Assembly: GCA_025435555.1 (NCBI GenBank)
Contig: JAIWWG010000013.1
Location: 124,001-188,000, forward strand
From: Chytriomyces cf. hyalinus JEL632
Taxonomy: Eukaryota; Chytridiomycota; Chytridiomycetes; Chytridiales; Chytriomycetaceae
Reading direction: 5' to 3'
Length of the DNA stretch: 64,000 nt
The translations under genes and the position numbers were made by a program. Below are positions 1 through 12,125 of this stretch, piece by piece (position 1 is the first letter of the stretch; the number at the start of each line of letters is the position of its first letter). The notes below the pieces were generated by a model. That model worked only from the letters and a program-made list of their open reading frames with translations, was not told where the DNA came from and searched no databases.

Positions 1-145
1 GATTCAGAAAGTGAAGGATTGATTCATCAAGTTCGTATTTTTGTTTTTCCAATGGTGTCAAATTAAAAGAACAAGCGCAGTTGTATCCCAAATCAAGAGT
101 ATGAACAAGTTTTATACATCGCTATTTCCATTGAAAAACGCTTCA

Positions 146-3100
146 TCAAAACGACTGAAGCCCATCGCTCACATCAGAAACAACATCAAATCCCGTCAGC
201 AACAACCTTTTGTGCAACTCCATCGTCCGTCCAAGCACCATCTTTTCGCGTTCATTCATCTCAATCACCTCTTCTGACGGCACACGGCTGTGTACACACC
301 ATGGATGGTGTCCAATATCCACATTTCCTGGGTTATCTCTGATGGGTGCCACGTAGTGATGAAAGTCGATGTAGCCTTTAGAAGGGTCGTCCTTGTGCAA
401 AAGGGTAAGGCCGTTGAAATGAGTTAGACGGCGCATTTCGTCAATGTGGGATTGCGGGCCACAGACAACGTCAGGCTCTGGAGGGCCGCCATTCTTTGTG
501 CGGAACGAACCGGCTGCTCCTCCGATCCCTGGAATGAAACCGTACGGTGCGCGAACCAGTTCATGACTGAGCCAGAAGCTTTCCTTATCACCTGTGAAAA
601 AGCCAAGTTGCGAGGGAAAGTTAGAAAAGCCTGTCATCAGAGTTGTTTCGACATGTGACAAATACCATGCGTGTGCTTGTGCAGCGCCTCATCGCGACTC
701 TCCTTCAAGTTCATATGACACGCTGCCAGCAAGGCATGAACAATGCCGATCCTTCCCTTGTCCAAAACAACTAGCGAGCTTTCTTGCTCGTCACGACTCA
801 CATCCCGCATATACCGACCGTTTTCACTGGTAATACTGGGAAACGGGATAAACGAACGCGCCCATTCACTATTCCCGGCACTGAAACTGCGATCCAAAAA
901 GAACAGAGTCCCGTGAGTTTTGTAGATTAAGCTTTCATCAACAAGCGTTGACGGGTTCTGAATCATGGTGACATCATCGTCCAGAAAAATAATCTCTCGG
1001 AACGAAGATGCGAGCATGACGTATGGTTTAATGTTGAAGCCGTTCACGTCGCGAACCTTGGGCAAGCGTTCTTCCATGTTGATGAGTGTCACCATTGGCA
1101 ACTTGGCAAGTTTTTCGCGTTCTGGACGGCCAAGGTCGTTTTCTCCAATATAAAAGATTTCAATAGGAAGAGTGCAGTTGAGAATGTTGCGGAGAGCGAG
1201 AATGAGGTGCACACCGCGTGGATATCCGCTTGTGGGGAAGGTGAAAGCGATACCACGGCCTGTCCATTGGCCCATCATATCATTGATTGATGAGACCTTG
1301 TCGTTCATTATCCATGGATATAGTCGCTTAGTTAGGGTGTCAGTGAGAGACGATGCGCGTTGGATTAGGCGGGGTATTTTCGATGTGACTGACGAATCTA
1401 GTGACGGTTCACGAAGAACATGGTGTGCGACATGCAAGTAGCGCGCAAGATGGCCAAATGTTTCAAAGTCTTGAGCTTTGAATTCCATTTCGACTTCCTT
1501 GTCGGCGAGGCTGAGCACGCTTTCAAGAGCCTCCGCAGGATCAAACGATTTCCCCTTCAGCGACCCTCCAAACGTGTGCTGCTTGTTCAGCTCGCCGTGC
1601 AAGTAGTCCAGTACTTGATACTGAACAAGGTCCGATCGATGCGCCTCCTGCTTCCTCTTCTTTTCGTAATACAGCGACCCAGTTTGTGCAACCTCCTTCA
1701 TTTCAAGCTCGAATGGAGTCAACTTCTTCTGGTTGTCGTCCCAAATCTGAATCTGCTCGTCTCTTTGCTTCCCTTTCCACGCTTTCACAGCACCGTACGC
1801 TGCCTTCCATTCATTCAAATCTGCCGGTTTCGCGCCTGCAATTGGGATCGAAAACTTTTGTATCGGCGTGTACATCGCAGCCGCGGAGCTGCCCCGCTTC
1901 TTGCCGTCCACCAATAGATTTGGGAACCCCATTTCGGCAAACAAATCCGCCCATCCGTGCAGCATATCTTGAGTGATTCGGTCATACGCGGCAGGTGCAG
2001 TGACACGAGCATTCTTGGTGTCAAGGTCTTTAGTGGAGGTGAGGATTTCTCGTAAATGATCAAATGAATTGAAGTAGTAGATGTAGGGGCTGAGTTCGGG
2101 GACGTAGTAGTCCATGTATTCGTGCCAGTTTGGCCCCATTCGTCGAAGCATTTCCCAGGGACCAAATGCATGGATTCGTTTCTACATAGGGCAGTGAACA
2201 AGGTGTTGAGTTCGCTTTTGGCATACAAGAGCAGGGCCATGAACCGTAATCACCTCAACAAGCTCTTTGAAAAACGAGTGCGATGGGACAAGCATCACGA
2301 CTCCAGCTGCTAAATTCTCATACAATTTCATTGTCGAAACTTGGTAAGGAAATTCAATGTAGGCACGGTACTGCTTCAGAGTGTGCGGGCCGCCGTAATG
2401 CCCCACAACTCGGTTGAACGGAATCTGCAGCTCCCGCATTGTAGCAAGCACCTCGGAATTGTCGAGTTCACGCATCAGCGCCATTTCCTTTTCTTGAGGC
2501 GAGACAGCCTGCATGACACATGCAAGTGAGTTCAACAGACCTTGCAAACAAAAAAACAAATAACTCTCACGTTTGGCGGAACATCCGAGAAACCAGACGG
2601 TCGAAAAATTCGGAATTCGGGATTTGCAAGAGTGTCGTCGGCCATCACTTTTGCTTCAAACGCGTTGTTGGCAACCCAATGCAAGTTGGCGGGCTTTGCG
2701 TGGTGCAGCTGCCAGATGAGTTGGTGGTACTTGTCAAAGTCAGCAATGCCCCAGTCGAAACGATTCGTCAATTCAACAACAATTTGTGAGGAGCAGCGTT
2801 CAGCTGGATTCGGCCTGAGGAGGGATTGAAGCAAAGGTCGTGCGTCTGGAAGCGTGTCTGAAATTATAATCACGTCGGCAGAGGCACATACAACTTGAAC
2901 AAATCCATCGTTAATAATGTCGTTTGCTCTTTAAGAATAAACCGAAAGGATTTAGTTTGACAGCAGTTCAAAGTGACGCAGCAAAAACCTGTGTTCCCGC
3001 ATGCCCAAATCTCCGAGAAAGCCCGGTTTCAGCCGCGTAAAGTTGAGACCGAGCCGTGAAGTAATATAAGCCATATTGTTGTGGCATGCACTGTGCCGGT

Positions 3101-3414
3101 TATAGTAAAGAATCCTGGGCGCGTCTGTCAAAGAAAAAACCATCAGCGCAGGAGTTGAGCACAAAACACAAAGAGAACACACCCTTTTTTGACAGCAGTG
3201 ACACCGCTTCCCACCTATCTTTGTAAAAGGTGTTTGTGCGAAACAGCTGTACCACTACAAATACAAGCACAGCAAGCACAATGCAGCGACGCTTCAGTCG
3301 TTTGGGTTGCGAGTGACGAGAGGTCTCTAGGAACACGTCGTCCGTTTTTTCGACCATGTGTCTGTGTGTACGTTTGGATGTTGTTCCTGTTTTTCTAGCG
3401 AGATGCAGATGCAA
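146..3414 (-). CDS. Two-domain glycosyltransferase: GT-B-like N-terminus fused to GT71-type alpha-mannosyltransferase
   Basis: Six-exon model: 3414-3183, 3124-2962, 2928-2571, 2508-2254, 2181-666, 630-146; 1002 aa. Residues 1-43 are cytosolic and basic, followed by a signal anchor (about 44-58), so this should be a type II Golgi protein. The first ~350 residues look like a GT-B fold glycosyltransferase, with a nucleotide-sugar-binding-like motif (KLYENLAAGVV). After a linker, the C-terminal half resembles the fungal MNN1-type alpha-mannosyltransferase family (Mannosyl_trans3, GT71). It has an acidic metal/sugar-nucleotide motif (FLDDDV) and a downstream GDKESFW motif typical of the family. 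Each domain would extend glycans on secreted or wall proteins, probably with GDP-mannose for the C-terminal one; this is inferred. The last intron would be only 35 nt; without it the reading frame breaks. Domain order and the fusion are read from sequence; exact family of the N-terminal domain is uncertain. Confidence 0.75.
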
Positions 3415-3665
3415 AAAAAGTGGCCCGCTTTCAAAGCTTGAGATTTGCCAAACAAAAAATTACGTGGGCGGGACTTTTTTTTTTAAGTGAGCGGGTCATG
3501 TTCCCACGAAACAAATATTTGCTGTATATCTTTGGTTGTATTGCACGGTCAGGAGTTCTTTTGTTTAGCGTGCTCGAGAGAGCAATGCTTTTTTAAAAAA
3601 GGTCGCCAAGGTTGAGCACTCACACTACATATTTATATTAGTTCTACATTTGGGGTATTCATCAG

Positions 3666-3739
3666 CTCCATTAGCTCAGTTGGTTTAGAGCGTGGTGCTA
3701 ATAACGCCAAGGTCACAGGTTCGATCCCTGTATGGAGCA
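3666..3739 (+). tRNA. tRNA-Ile (anticodon AAT)
   Basis: A 74-nt cloverleaf can be folded by eye. The acceptor arm GCTCCAT pairs with ATGGAGC, and the D-stem GCTC pairs with GAGC. The anticodon stem TGGTG/CGCCA carries loop CTAATAA, giving anticodon AAT. The T-arm ACAGG/CCTGT carries loop TTCGATC. There is no intron. The internal promoter boxes (TAGCTCAGTTGG and GGTTCGATCCC) match the pol III consensus, and an A follows the acceptor arm. A T-rich tract (cttttttctc) about 5 nt downstream can act as the pol III terminator. Confidence 0.95.
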
Positions 3740-3946
3740 TGCTTTTTTCTCTCGTCCAGCTTTTCCATTCAATGTTATTACAATGACTTTGGACTGGTGC
3801 GAATCCATGCATTGGCAATCTCAGAGAAGGAAGGACCCAGTGACCCAGTTGTTTCTCAATTGCGAGCAAGAGATGGGATGAGTGAAGCATAAAAGGATAT
3901 AATTCATTTCGGTGAATCTCGGTTTTTCAATTTTTCTTCACTCAAA

Positions 3947-5892
3947 ATGAGCGGAATTGTTCCTGACTTGGACTGGAGCCAAGTGCTCGACCACGTCTCC
4001 CGTCTCGACCCCCGCTTCAGCAGCTACACCACCTACCTCTTTGCAGATGCCAGCCTGGGAGGCATCACTGAGTACCTACTTGACCACAAGCTGTTGATCC
4101 TTCTCGGAGCTGTCCTGATCTTTGCAATGCATTTGCTGTACTCCTGCGTCGTCTACCCGCTGTATCTGGATCCCTTATTGGCTATTCCGGGCCCAAAGGT
4201 GGAGAATCCCTTCAACATGCTGGGCAATATGCGCGGTGAGTTCTGTTTAGCTTACAAACACCACGCTCAACGCTGTTCATGCAGGAATCTTTGACTCTGA
4301 GCCGATGGTTATGGAGCGGCAGTGGGTGAAGCAGTTTGGCGACGTGTGCCGCTACCACTACCTCTTTAACGACCAAAGAGTCATTGTGACTTCTCAAACT
4401 GGAATTCGCCATGTTTTCGTGACGCACTTGGACCACTACGAAAAGAAAACTGCCAGCATCAAAGTGCTGAAGACGTGCGTGAGACCACCCATGTGCTTCT
4501 TTTTTATCCAACTCACCCTTGTTCAATTGAACACGAACGCAGTGTCTTGGGAGACGGCATTTTTGTGGTCAACGGCGAGCAGCATAAACGGCAGCGAGCC
4601 ATCCTCCTCCCAGCATTCCGCGTTAAGACCGTCAACGCGCTGGTCCCCGTGTTTATCCAAAGTTCGCACGAGCTGCGAGACAGCTGGATCAACCGGCTCC
4701 ACACAGCCTCAGAAAAGTGCATTGAAATCGACACGAACGAAGAACTCTCCAAACCAACACTTGATGTGATTGGTCGCGCTGGATTCGGGTACGAGTTCAA
4801 CGCTGTTGCAAACGGCGAGTCACCGCTGTACACGTCGCTCACGACGATAATGGGAATGTTTGAGGAGGTGTTTGTGTTTCGCGATGTGGCGTTTCCATGG
4901 CTCAAGTGGGTGTTCCCGCCTGAGTGGAGACGGCATGCACGGATCAATGCTGCCAAGGCGCAGTTCCGGGACACGTGCATGAAAATGGTGGAGTTGAAGC
5001 GTGCGGCAATTTCTGAAGAGGCGGACGAGTCCAAGGATTTGCTGAGCGCGCTTGTTCGGGCAAATATCGATGAAGCGAATCCTGCAAAGAGATTGTCCGA
5101 CGATGAACTTGCGGCACAAGTTCTGACTTTGGTTGTGGCTGGCCATGAAACAAGCTTCACGACCCTCACGTAAGTCTTGTTGGCACTTTCTCCCACTGAA
5201 ACTTTACCTGATGAACTTTATGTTCCTGCGATGCGGCATTTAAGCTGGACTTTGGACTTTCTGGTGAAGGATAAGCGTGTCCAAGATACTCTGCGTGCGG
5301 AGCTCGTGAAGGACATGCCGAACCCATCCGACGACCCGTCCATGGAACTGCTTCAATCCAACTCAAATTACCTGGATGCTGTCGTGAAGGAATCTCTTCG
5401 TGTCGTAACCCCTGGTATTTGCGAATGTTCCTGCACGGTATCGGAGACACTAATAAGTATTAACCAATAGTTCCCGCCGCCTCTCGCAAGTGTGTCATTG
5501 ATGATGTGATTGATGGCTACAAAATCCCAAAAGGAACAGTCGTTTATCTCATTTCTGACGTGATCCATAAAAAGGAAGAACTCTGGGGCCCCGACGCGCT
5601 GGAATTCAAACCTGAAAGATGGCTTCAAGAAGGAGGTGCCCTCGCGGATTCGGCGGATGCAGAAAGCGGTAGAGCCTTTGGGACGTATATCCCATTTTTA
5701 GTGGGTCCGCGGAACTGCATTGGGATGAAATTCGCTGTGTTGGAGCTGAAGGCGATTTTGAGTGTCCTTGTGAGGAACTTTGAGTTTTCCGAGAGTTTGT
5801 CAGAAGAAGGCCTTCCACCAGTGAAAAAGACGCTGAAAATCGTTGTCAAGCCGGATAGACCGCTGAAAATGAGCGTTCGTCAGGTTGCATAG
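3947..5892 (+). CDS. Cytochrome P450 monooxygenase (first of a tandem pair)
   Basis: Five exons: 3947-4235, 4285-4474, 4543-5169, 5245-5414, 5471-5892; 565 aa. It should be a haem-thiolate monooxygenase anchored in the ER. An N-terminal hydrophobic helix (about residues 47-70) is followed by a proline-rich hinge (AIPGP). The I-helix oxygen-activation motif AGHETS lies near residue 360, the K-helix ExxR (ESLR) near 417, the PERW meander motif after it, and the haem-binding loop FLVGPRNCIG with the axial Cys near 500. Length is slightly above the usual ~500-520 aa because of the long N-terminus. It lies 40 nt upstream of a paralogue with similar exon layout, so the pair is a local duplication. 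The substrate cannot be told; the general form (CYP4/CYP5-like motifs) suggests lipid or xenobiotic oxidation. Confidence 0.92.
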
Positions 5893-5932
5893 CCGAGTAA
5901 AAGTAAATATTTCCGCTGAGAAGCACTTTTGA

Positions 5933-7840
5933 ATGGTGGCACTTGAGTGGCTTCTCCAAATCGTGACAAACGGCCAGCATGCAGCACTGCAGCGAGTGAA
6001 TAAGCACAGCATGCTGGCGGCCGCGTCAGCAGCCTTCGGCCTTCCTCTCTGCCTGTTTATCTATCGAACTTTGGTGCATCCATTCTTCATCAATCCTCTC
6101 GCCAAAGTGCCGGGACCCCCCGTCAATCCATTCACATTCCTTGGAAATCTTCCTGGTACTTGACTTGGACACTTGGTTCTGCTGAACATCTCAAGTCCTG
6201 ATTCGAACCAATCATTTTGGCAGATATCCTGAGTCAGGAACCCCTCGTGGCCTACGGGAAATATGTGCGACTTTATGGGCCCATTGTACGCATTCGCAGT
6301 ACGTTCAACAGCGTTCGCGTTCTTGTTGCTTCATCATCGGGTAATTTGTTTTGTTCCAACCGTCTTTGGGACTGAGCATTTTTCTCAGGGTTGCGCCACG
6401 TTCTTGGCACGCATTCCCATCTGTACACAAAGGACTCCAAAATAACGCATGAAATCAGCAGGTGAGCTTTTCCTCGCATCTCAGTCACAGTGCGAAAAAA
6501 AGAGACACACGCTTAAAAACGCACTCAAAATTTAGAGTTCTTGGAAAGGGTCTTTTGACTGTTGAAACAGCGGGTCATAAACGCCAGAGAGCCATGATCA
6601 ACCCTGTATTCCGCGTCCAAACAATCAACAAACTCATCCCCTGTTTCGTTCAAAGCGGCATTGAAACAAAAGCAGCGTGGCAAACCCTGTTCAAAAACGA
6701 CACAACGGCAAAAAAAGCAGTCCAACTGGACATTAGCGCCGAACTGTCGAAAACAACACTGGACGTGATTGGCCGTGCAGGTTTTGGATATGAGTTCAAC
6801 GCTGTTTCAAAAGGAGAGTCGAAGCTGTACACGTCGTTTCGAAATGTGCTGGGACTGTTTGACGCGAAAACCTTTTTCAAGTTTTATTATCTGCCCTTTT
6901 TGCGGTATCTTGTTCCGAGCGAGCGGAAAGCGCATCGCGAACGCGAAGACGGAAAACGCGTGTTGAAAACAGCTTGTGCAAACATCATTTCCCAAAAACT
7001 CGAGCAACAACGCTCCTCCGCCGACAAAGAAATACCGCAAGATCTCTTGTCTGTGCTTGTGGAGGCAAATCAACTAGCGGATTCCAGCCAACGCTTGTCG
7101 GATGCTGAATTGATGGCTCAGGTCAATACTTTCCTGCTTGCTGGGCATGAAACGACGGGTGTTGCGTTGACTTGGACTCTTGATTTCTTGGCGCATCATC
7201 CTCGCGTGCAAGAGAAATTGAGAGCAGAGTTGATGCATGACATGCCGTTGCGCAGTTCAGAACCATCAGCGGATTATATAATGTCGAATGCATCGTATTT
7301 GGAGGCGGTTATGAAAGAGTCGTTGCGATTGCGAAGCCCTGGTATGAAATTGGATTTTATCCAAATGGCCAACGGCAGTCTGAATATTCCCCCATTTTCA
7401 ATTCTTTTGAAGCACCTGTAACAAGCCGTACAGCACTCCAAGACGATATCATTGACGGTTTTAAAATCCCAAAAGGAACCATTGTCATTATTTCACCCGA
7501 AGTCATGCATAAACGTGCTGAATTCTGGGGTGATGATGTCCTTGACTTTAAACCTGAGCGATGGCACAATGACCATGTGCAAAATGATGGAACCGACGGT
7601 AGCAGTGCTGTGGGAGGATCTGGCTCCAAGGCGTTCGGCGTTTACATGCCGTTTTTACTTGGTCCGAGAAATTGCATTGGATCCCGATTTGCTACACTCG
7701 AGTTCAAGACGCTGCTTGCGATTCTCGTGCGCAGCTTTGAATTTTCTCCTGTGCCTGGGTTCAAGTACAAAAGCGTATTGCATGTCACGTTAAAGCCGGA
7801 TCCAGGGCTTTTGCTTAATGTTGCAGAGAGTTCAAACTGA
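5933..7840 (+). CDS. Cytochrome P450 monooxygenase (second of a tandem pair)
   Basis: Five exons: 5933-6155, 6224-6340, 6389-6461, 6536-7341, 7413-7840; 548 aa. Paralogue of the preceding P450: both share the motif DVIGRAGFGYEFNAV and equivalent splice positions before VLGxG and after the ExxR region. The membrane anchor lies near residues 27-45 and is followed by KVPGPP. The I-helix motif is AGHETT (near 339), the K-helix motif ESLR, the meander PERW, and the haem loop FLLGPRNCIG (near 486). One intron of the first P450 (after AGHETS) is absent here, while an extra one splits the N-terminal third, so intron loss or gain followed duplication. All catalytic motifs are intact, so it is probably an active ER monooxygenase of unknown substrate. 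Confidence 0.92.
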
Positions 7841-7870
7841 AATACATGATTGAAATTCTTTTTTATTCCT

Positions 7871-10068
7871 TCACAATTTCGCTTCAAACGCAATGCAAGA
7901 ATCCACATCAATGGAATCCATACTATGCTCTGAATCACTGGACACTCCAAAAAGCGCGCCACTTGAACTGCAGCAAAGTACCCACCGTCTTGCAATTTCC
8001 ATGTCCGCCGTTTTTCCGGAATATAGAGCCTCCTCCACCAGCAATACACTTGCGAGAATGGTGCCCATAAGGTTGAGCAACGTACGCGATGCAACTTGAT
8101 TGACGACTGCTTCTTTACAGAGACGCGCAAAGGAGGACAGTTTCTCCTCAATACGCTTTTTGGAAGCTGCCAAAGGGTGGTTTGTGGGGATGGAATGCGT
8201 GTTCAGGATCTTTGACATGCCCTGTGGGATTATCGAAAAAAAAAAGGATTGAGATCAGCACTCCGTCCACGATAAACTTTAAAGCCTTACTTGATGGAAA
8301 ATACGAGCAGCGTCTCCCTTCGTCTCGGCAAGTACCCTCAAAACATCCAGTGACATGACATTCGTGGCACCCTCCCAAATCGCATTCACTTGAGTGTCAC
8401 GAAGCGCGAGTCCAATACCGGTCCCTTCAATGTATCCAACTCCGCCCAATGCTTCCATACATTCACTGATTGCTGCAACACTTGTCTTGGAACCCCAAGC
8501 TTTCAAAACGGGTGTCAAGAAGCGCAGCAAAACTTGGGTGTCTTGAGATGGATTCTGTAACACGTTTTGTGGGTTTAAATGATGGCGTAAAATACAGCAG
8601 AATTCCTGCTGAGTGTACCTTTTCCGACTCAGTTTGCCCCAACAAGTCAACCACGAAAAAGCAGGCATGTGTCAACGCGGTACAAGTGACTTCCAAATCT
8701 GCAAGCACACGCGCTTGAAGAGGCTGTTGAGCAAGTGGTTTGCCAAACGCGATCCGTTTGTTTGCAAAGTCTTTAGCGAGGTATAAACAGTGACGAAACG
8801 CTCCGACTGAACCAACAGCAGCGTGGATTCGCGTGATGTTGAGCATTGTTGATACTGCCTTGATACCTTTCAGAGGGTCTCCAAATCTGAGAAAGAGACT
8901 CGGTTGGTTGGTTGTGTGGTTCGAAACAAGCGCAGAATAACGGTTTTCTTTACCGATGAGCTTGCATTCCATCCAGCTCGAGTTCTGCAGTCGGAAGTGA
9001 TTTTGTTCCAAATTTGTCTTTCAGTCCAACTACACGAATTCCATTCAGTTTCTGGACACTGCGATGGGCATGGTGATGCATTGTCTCCAAGTCCCCAGAC
9101 GCTTGAGGATCATTCACCCACACTTGCGCAAAAAACAGTGAAAGCCCGCGACTTCCATGAGCAAATTGATTTCCATCTTTATCTTGGAAGGACTTTTTGG
9201 TAGCATTTGCAGCAATTACATCAGTAACAGCCTCGCGCGCAAGCAAGAATGTAATGTCGGAATCTGTTGCCGATGAAAACCATTTCTGGCCATGAATGGA
9301 AAATGAGTTTTCTGCCGGTTGTGCCTTGTTTTGAATTGCAATGGTTTCTGTCATGCCGACATCGGAGCCACCAGGTTTCTCAGTCATCCACTGCCCGCTT
9401 GTGATAAATTTGCGGGGGTCTCGGGATAAAAGACGGGGGTAAAATTCGCGCTTCAGGCTCTGTGTGGTTGGATCGGGGGAATCGCCGAGTAACTCAAAAA
9501 CGCGAGTGGCGCCGTCGGTCATGGCAAGTGGACATGAAACCATTGCACTTTTGGGAGAGAAGAGGAAGATTTTGCAGAATTGGTGGACGCGTGGGGTTGA
9601 CGAGTTTTTGTTAGCACTGGGAAAGCCATATAGATGATTAATCAGTTGTTTTTGAACCGGGGAGTTTAACATACCGCTCGTAGCCAGTGGCAATGAGACC
9701 TTCAGTCGCGCTCAAATCTTTCAAACACTTCCAACCATGAGCGGTGTCGATGCGATCAATCCTCTCTCCCCACTGGGAGTACTGGCGCAACACGGGAAGA
9801 TTCGTGTTGCCATCACGACTAAACTGCTCCACCTCTAGAGATTGACCAAGTTAAAACTCCCGCGAATGGAAGAAAGAGGAAGCCATCGGATATCAGCTGT
9901 GGAAATACCTGGCGATTGAAGAAGCTTTCCGAATGCTTCCAAGTCGCGATGGACGGAGGGTGCATCACTGCCACAGCGCCGTTTGACAATGGAGGCAAGG
10001 GCTCTGTCTGCGGTGAAGCTGTTTCGCGGAGTGCGCGGTGGCTCTTGCTGGAACTTTGCAGGCGGCAT
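7871..10068 (-). CDS. Acyl-CoA dehydrogenase, AidB/ACDH-11-like
   Basis: Six exons: 10068-9909, 9834-9675, 9616-8954, 8886-8619, 8554-8291, 8221-7871; 621 aa. The protein has the flavin-dependent acyl-CoA dehydrogenase fold. The middle domain carries MTEKPGGSDVG and a HGQKWF motif. The C-terminal helical domain carries RIAFGKPLAQQPL, EALGGVGYIEGTG and WEGATNVMSLDVLR. That last motif, with the long N-terminal extension (PPRTPRN, later WGERIDRID), is characteristic of the AidB/ACDH-11 branch rather than mitochondrial beta-oxidation enzymes. In C. elegans ACDH-11 acts on long-chain acyl groups in lipid homeostasis; bacterial AidB is alkylation-responsive. Either role is possible here. An apparent frame break near 9838 is removed by the intron 9835-9908. 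It faces away from the MAPEG gene at 10194 with a ~125-bp shared promoter region. Confidence 0.9.
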
Positions 10069-10193
10069 TTTGGCTCAAGACTTTTTAGTTGTGACAACAA
10101 TTATGTTTTTTTTCCACATTTTATGGCAAATAAATTTATGAGCAGCTTGGCTGTGGAGGAACAAAACGTGGTGCGACAGAAACTACCCAAAAA

Positions 10194-10901
10194 ATGTCTG
10201 ACCTGACCATCCAAAACCCAGCATTCAAAAGCTTTGGTGAGATGTCCCTGCGAATGCGTGCTTGATGCCGCGCGTCTGATCTGACTTTATACACTGAACG
10301 CAGCCATTGCCACCGGCGTGCTTGGCCTCAAGATGGTGGCGACGAACGTGTCTATCGTCACTCTGCGTGTCATTTCGAACAACTTTGGATACGCCGAAGA
10401 GTAAGTGAATTCTAATCTCTCCGCTATTGCAAGTGTCTCCAGACAATTAACACCCTCGCGATCAAGCCGTGTCCTTTTCCCCACTGTTCTAAACGCCATC
10501 ACGGGAGGAAACTACAGCAAGTGGACCAAGAAGGAAGAGAAGCCAAACAAGCAGCCTAGCGAATTGATTCCCGTGAGTTCATATTTCCTCGCGATTCCCG
10601 GTTGCTGATTTCAAATATGAATTTCAAATCTTGATTTCCCTGCTGCTAGCGCCTCAACGCAGCCCTCAGCAATGACGTTGCAAGCATCCCCATCTTTCTG
10701 TTGCTCTCCCTCACGTGGATTATTGTTGCAAAGCCATCTGAGGAAACTGCCACAAAAGTTTTAGGCGCCTTTGTCGGGGCTCGTTTCGTGCACGTGTTTG
10801 CGTTTGTGACGCGCATTCAGCCGTTCCGAGTTGCGTCTTTCTTGACTGGTTTGGGCGCCACGGGATATGTTGTCGCAGGCATTTTGAAGGCGGTCCTCTG
10901 A
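10194..10901 (+). CDS. MAPEG-family membrane protein, microsomal glutathione S-transferase 1-like (copy 1)
   Basis: Four exons: 10194-10236, 10304-10400, 10443-10572, 10650-10901; 173 aa, the usual size for the family. MAPEG proteins are four-helix integral membrane enzymes that conjugate glutathione to hydrophobic substrates or reduce lipid peroxides. Four hydrophobic helices are visible. The family core is the loop RLNAALSNDVASIPIFL and the helix with GARFVHVFAF, corresponding to the Arg-rich GSH-binding and helix-3 regions of MGST1. It is immediately followed by a paralogue with the same four-exon layout and phases. With the P450s next door it could act in phase II detoxification (inference from proximity only). 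Confidence 0.85.
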
Positions 10902-11205
10902 ATTTCCTGACGTTTAGTACGGCAGGCAGTTTACTTGAGTGCAACTTATTGCCATGGACCTTTCTATTTTTCTTACTACTTCTGGCAGTACTTGAACCGT
11001 TTTAAGCCGTGTTTTCTGTTGGATGTAGTAAACGCGAATCGCCTCTTCTTAAAAAGTCTGCTTAATGGAAAACAATCCCACACAGACTGTAAACCGAACC
11101 AGTGTTTTGTGCTGCGTTGGTTAAAAAGTAAAATCTGTAAAATAAATATTGAAGGGAAAGGCGATGGGTGGTTCACCAAACAACCACAAAACTTTTCAAA
11201 AAAAT

Positions 11206-11961
11206 ATGCAAGTCCAAGAAGCCATTGAGAAGGTTGTGACTCCTGAGCTCACTATCCGCAACCCAGTCTTCCGTAGCTTTGGTAAGGGTTGGTTTGGTCG
11301 TCCGGTGACTGCGTTTGGCTGACGCGTTCAACGGCAGCTCTCACGGCCGGTGTTCTGGGCCTGAAGATGGTTGCGAACAACCTGGTCGTGCAAAGTCTAC
11401 GCAACATGACAAACAACTTTGCATATGCCGAAGAGTTGAGTATTCTTGTTCTTGTTCATTTCGTGTCAGCTGCCTTCGAAGGCCTAACTTTACTGCAACT
11501 CTGAAAAGTCGAGCGCTGTTCCCAGCTTTTTGGAATGCTCTCTCGGGTGGTAACTACACGAGACGGACCAAGCCAGAAGACAAACCGACTCTACCGCAGC
11601 AAAGCGAATTAATTCCGGTGCGCGGTGGTTTCCCTTTTTATTTTTACTTCGCCACATTTATTCGCACCAAACACTCTTCCTCTTTTTTCTCTTTTTTAAG
11701 CGATTGAACGCTGCCGCAATCAACGATGCTGTCAACGTTCCCATCTTCCTCCTGCTCTCGTTCACCTGGATCCTAGTAGCGAAGCCATCGGAAGAAACCG
11801 CCGCCAAAGTGTTTGGCACGTTCGTAGCGTCCCGTCTTGTACACGTGTTTTCGTTTGTAGCACGCGTACAGCCGTTCCGTGTTTTGTCTTACTTGACTGG
11901 CGCGGGTGCTACGGGATACGTTGTGGGGTGTCTCTTGAAGGCTGTGTACTACAACTCCTGA
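11206..11961 (+). CDS. MAPEG-family membrane protein, microsomal glutathione S-transferase 1-like (copy 2)
   Basis: Four exons: 11206-11281, 11338-11434, 11482-11617, 11701-11961; 189 aa. Tandem paralogue of the gene at 10194, with introns at the same codons. The N-terminus is about 13 residues longer (MQVQEAIEKVV). Conserved segments are NPVFRSF, AGVLGLKMVANN, LNAAAINDAVNVPIFL and ASRLVHVFSFVAR. The start was chosen as the first ATG in frame with the conserved exon 1. The acceptor of exon 3 (after CTTCGAAG) is the least certain splice site. It is predicted to be a multipass ER or outer mitochondrial membrane enzyme using glutathione; activity on a specific substrate is not inferable. Confidence 0.83.
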
Positions 11962-12125
11962 GTGGGCATTTTTGTTTACAATTTGCCCCCTTTACTTTCT
12001 TGGCTTTTTTGTTGCGAGGGGTAACTCCCGGGTTAAGGCCGTACTTTTGCGTATTGCGATGTGTGTAAAAAATTAAGTCAGTCATCTTGTTGAATCAAAA
12101 CAAATAAAAAATTTAATATAAGATC

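Noticed and set aside
9835-9908. Frameshift in the acyl-CoA dehydrogenase
   Set aside because: A 74-nt GT-AG intron removes it and leaves the frame intact.
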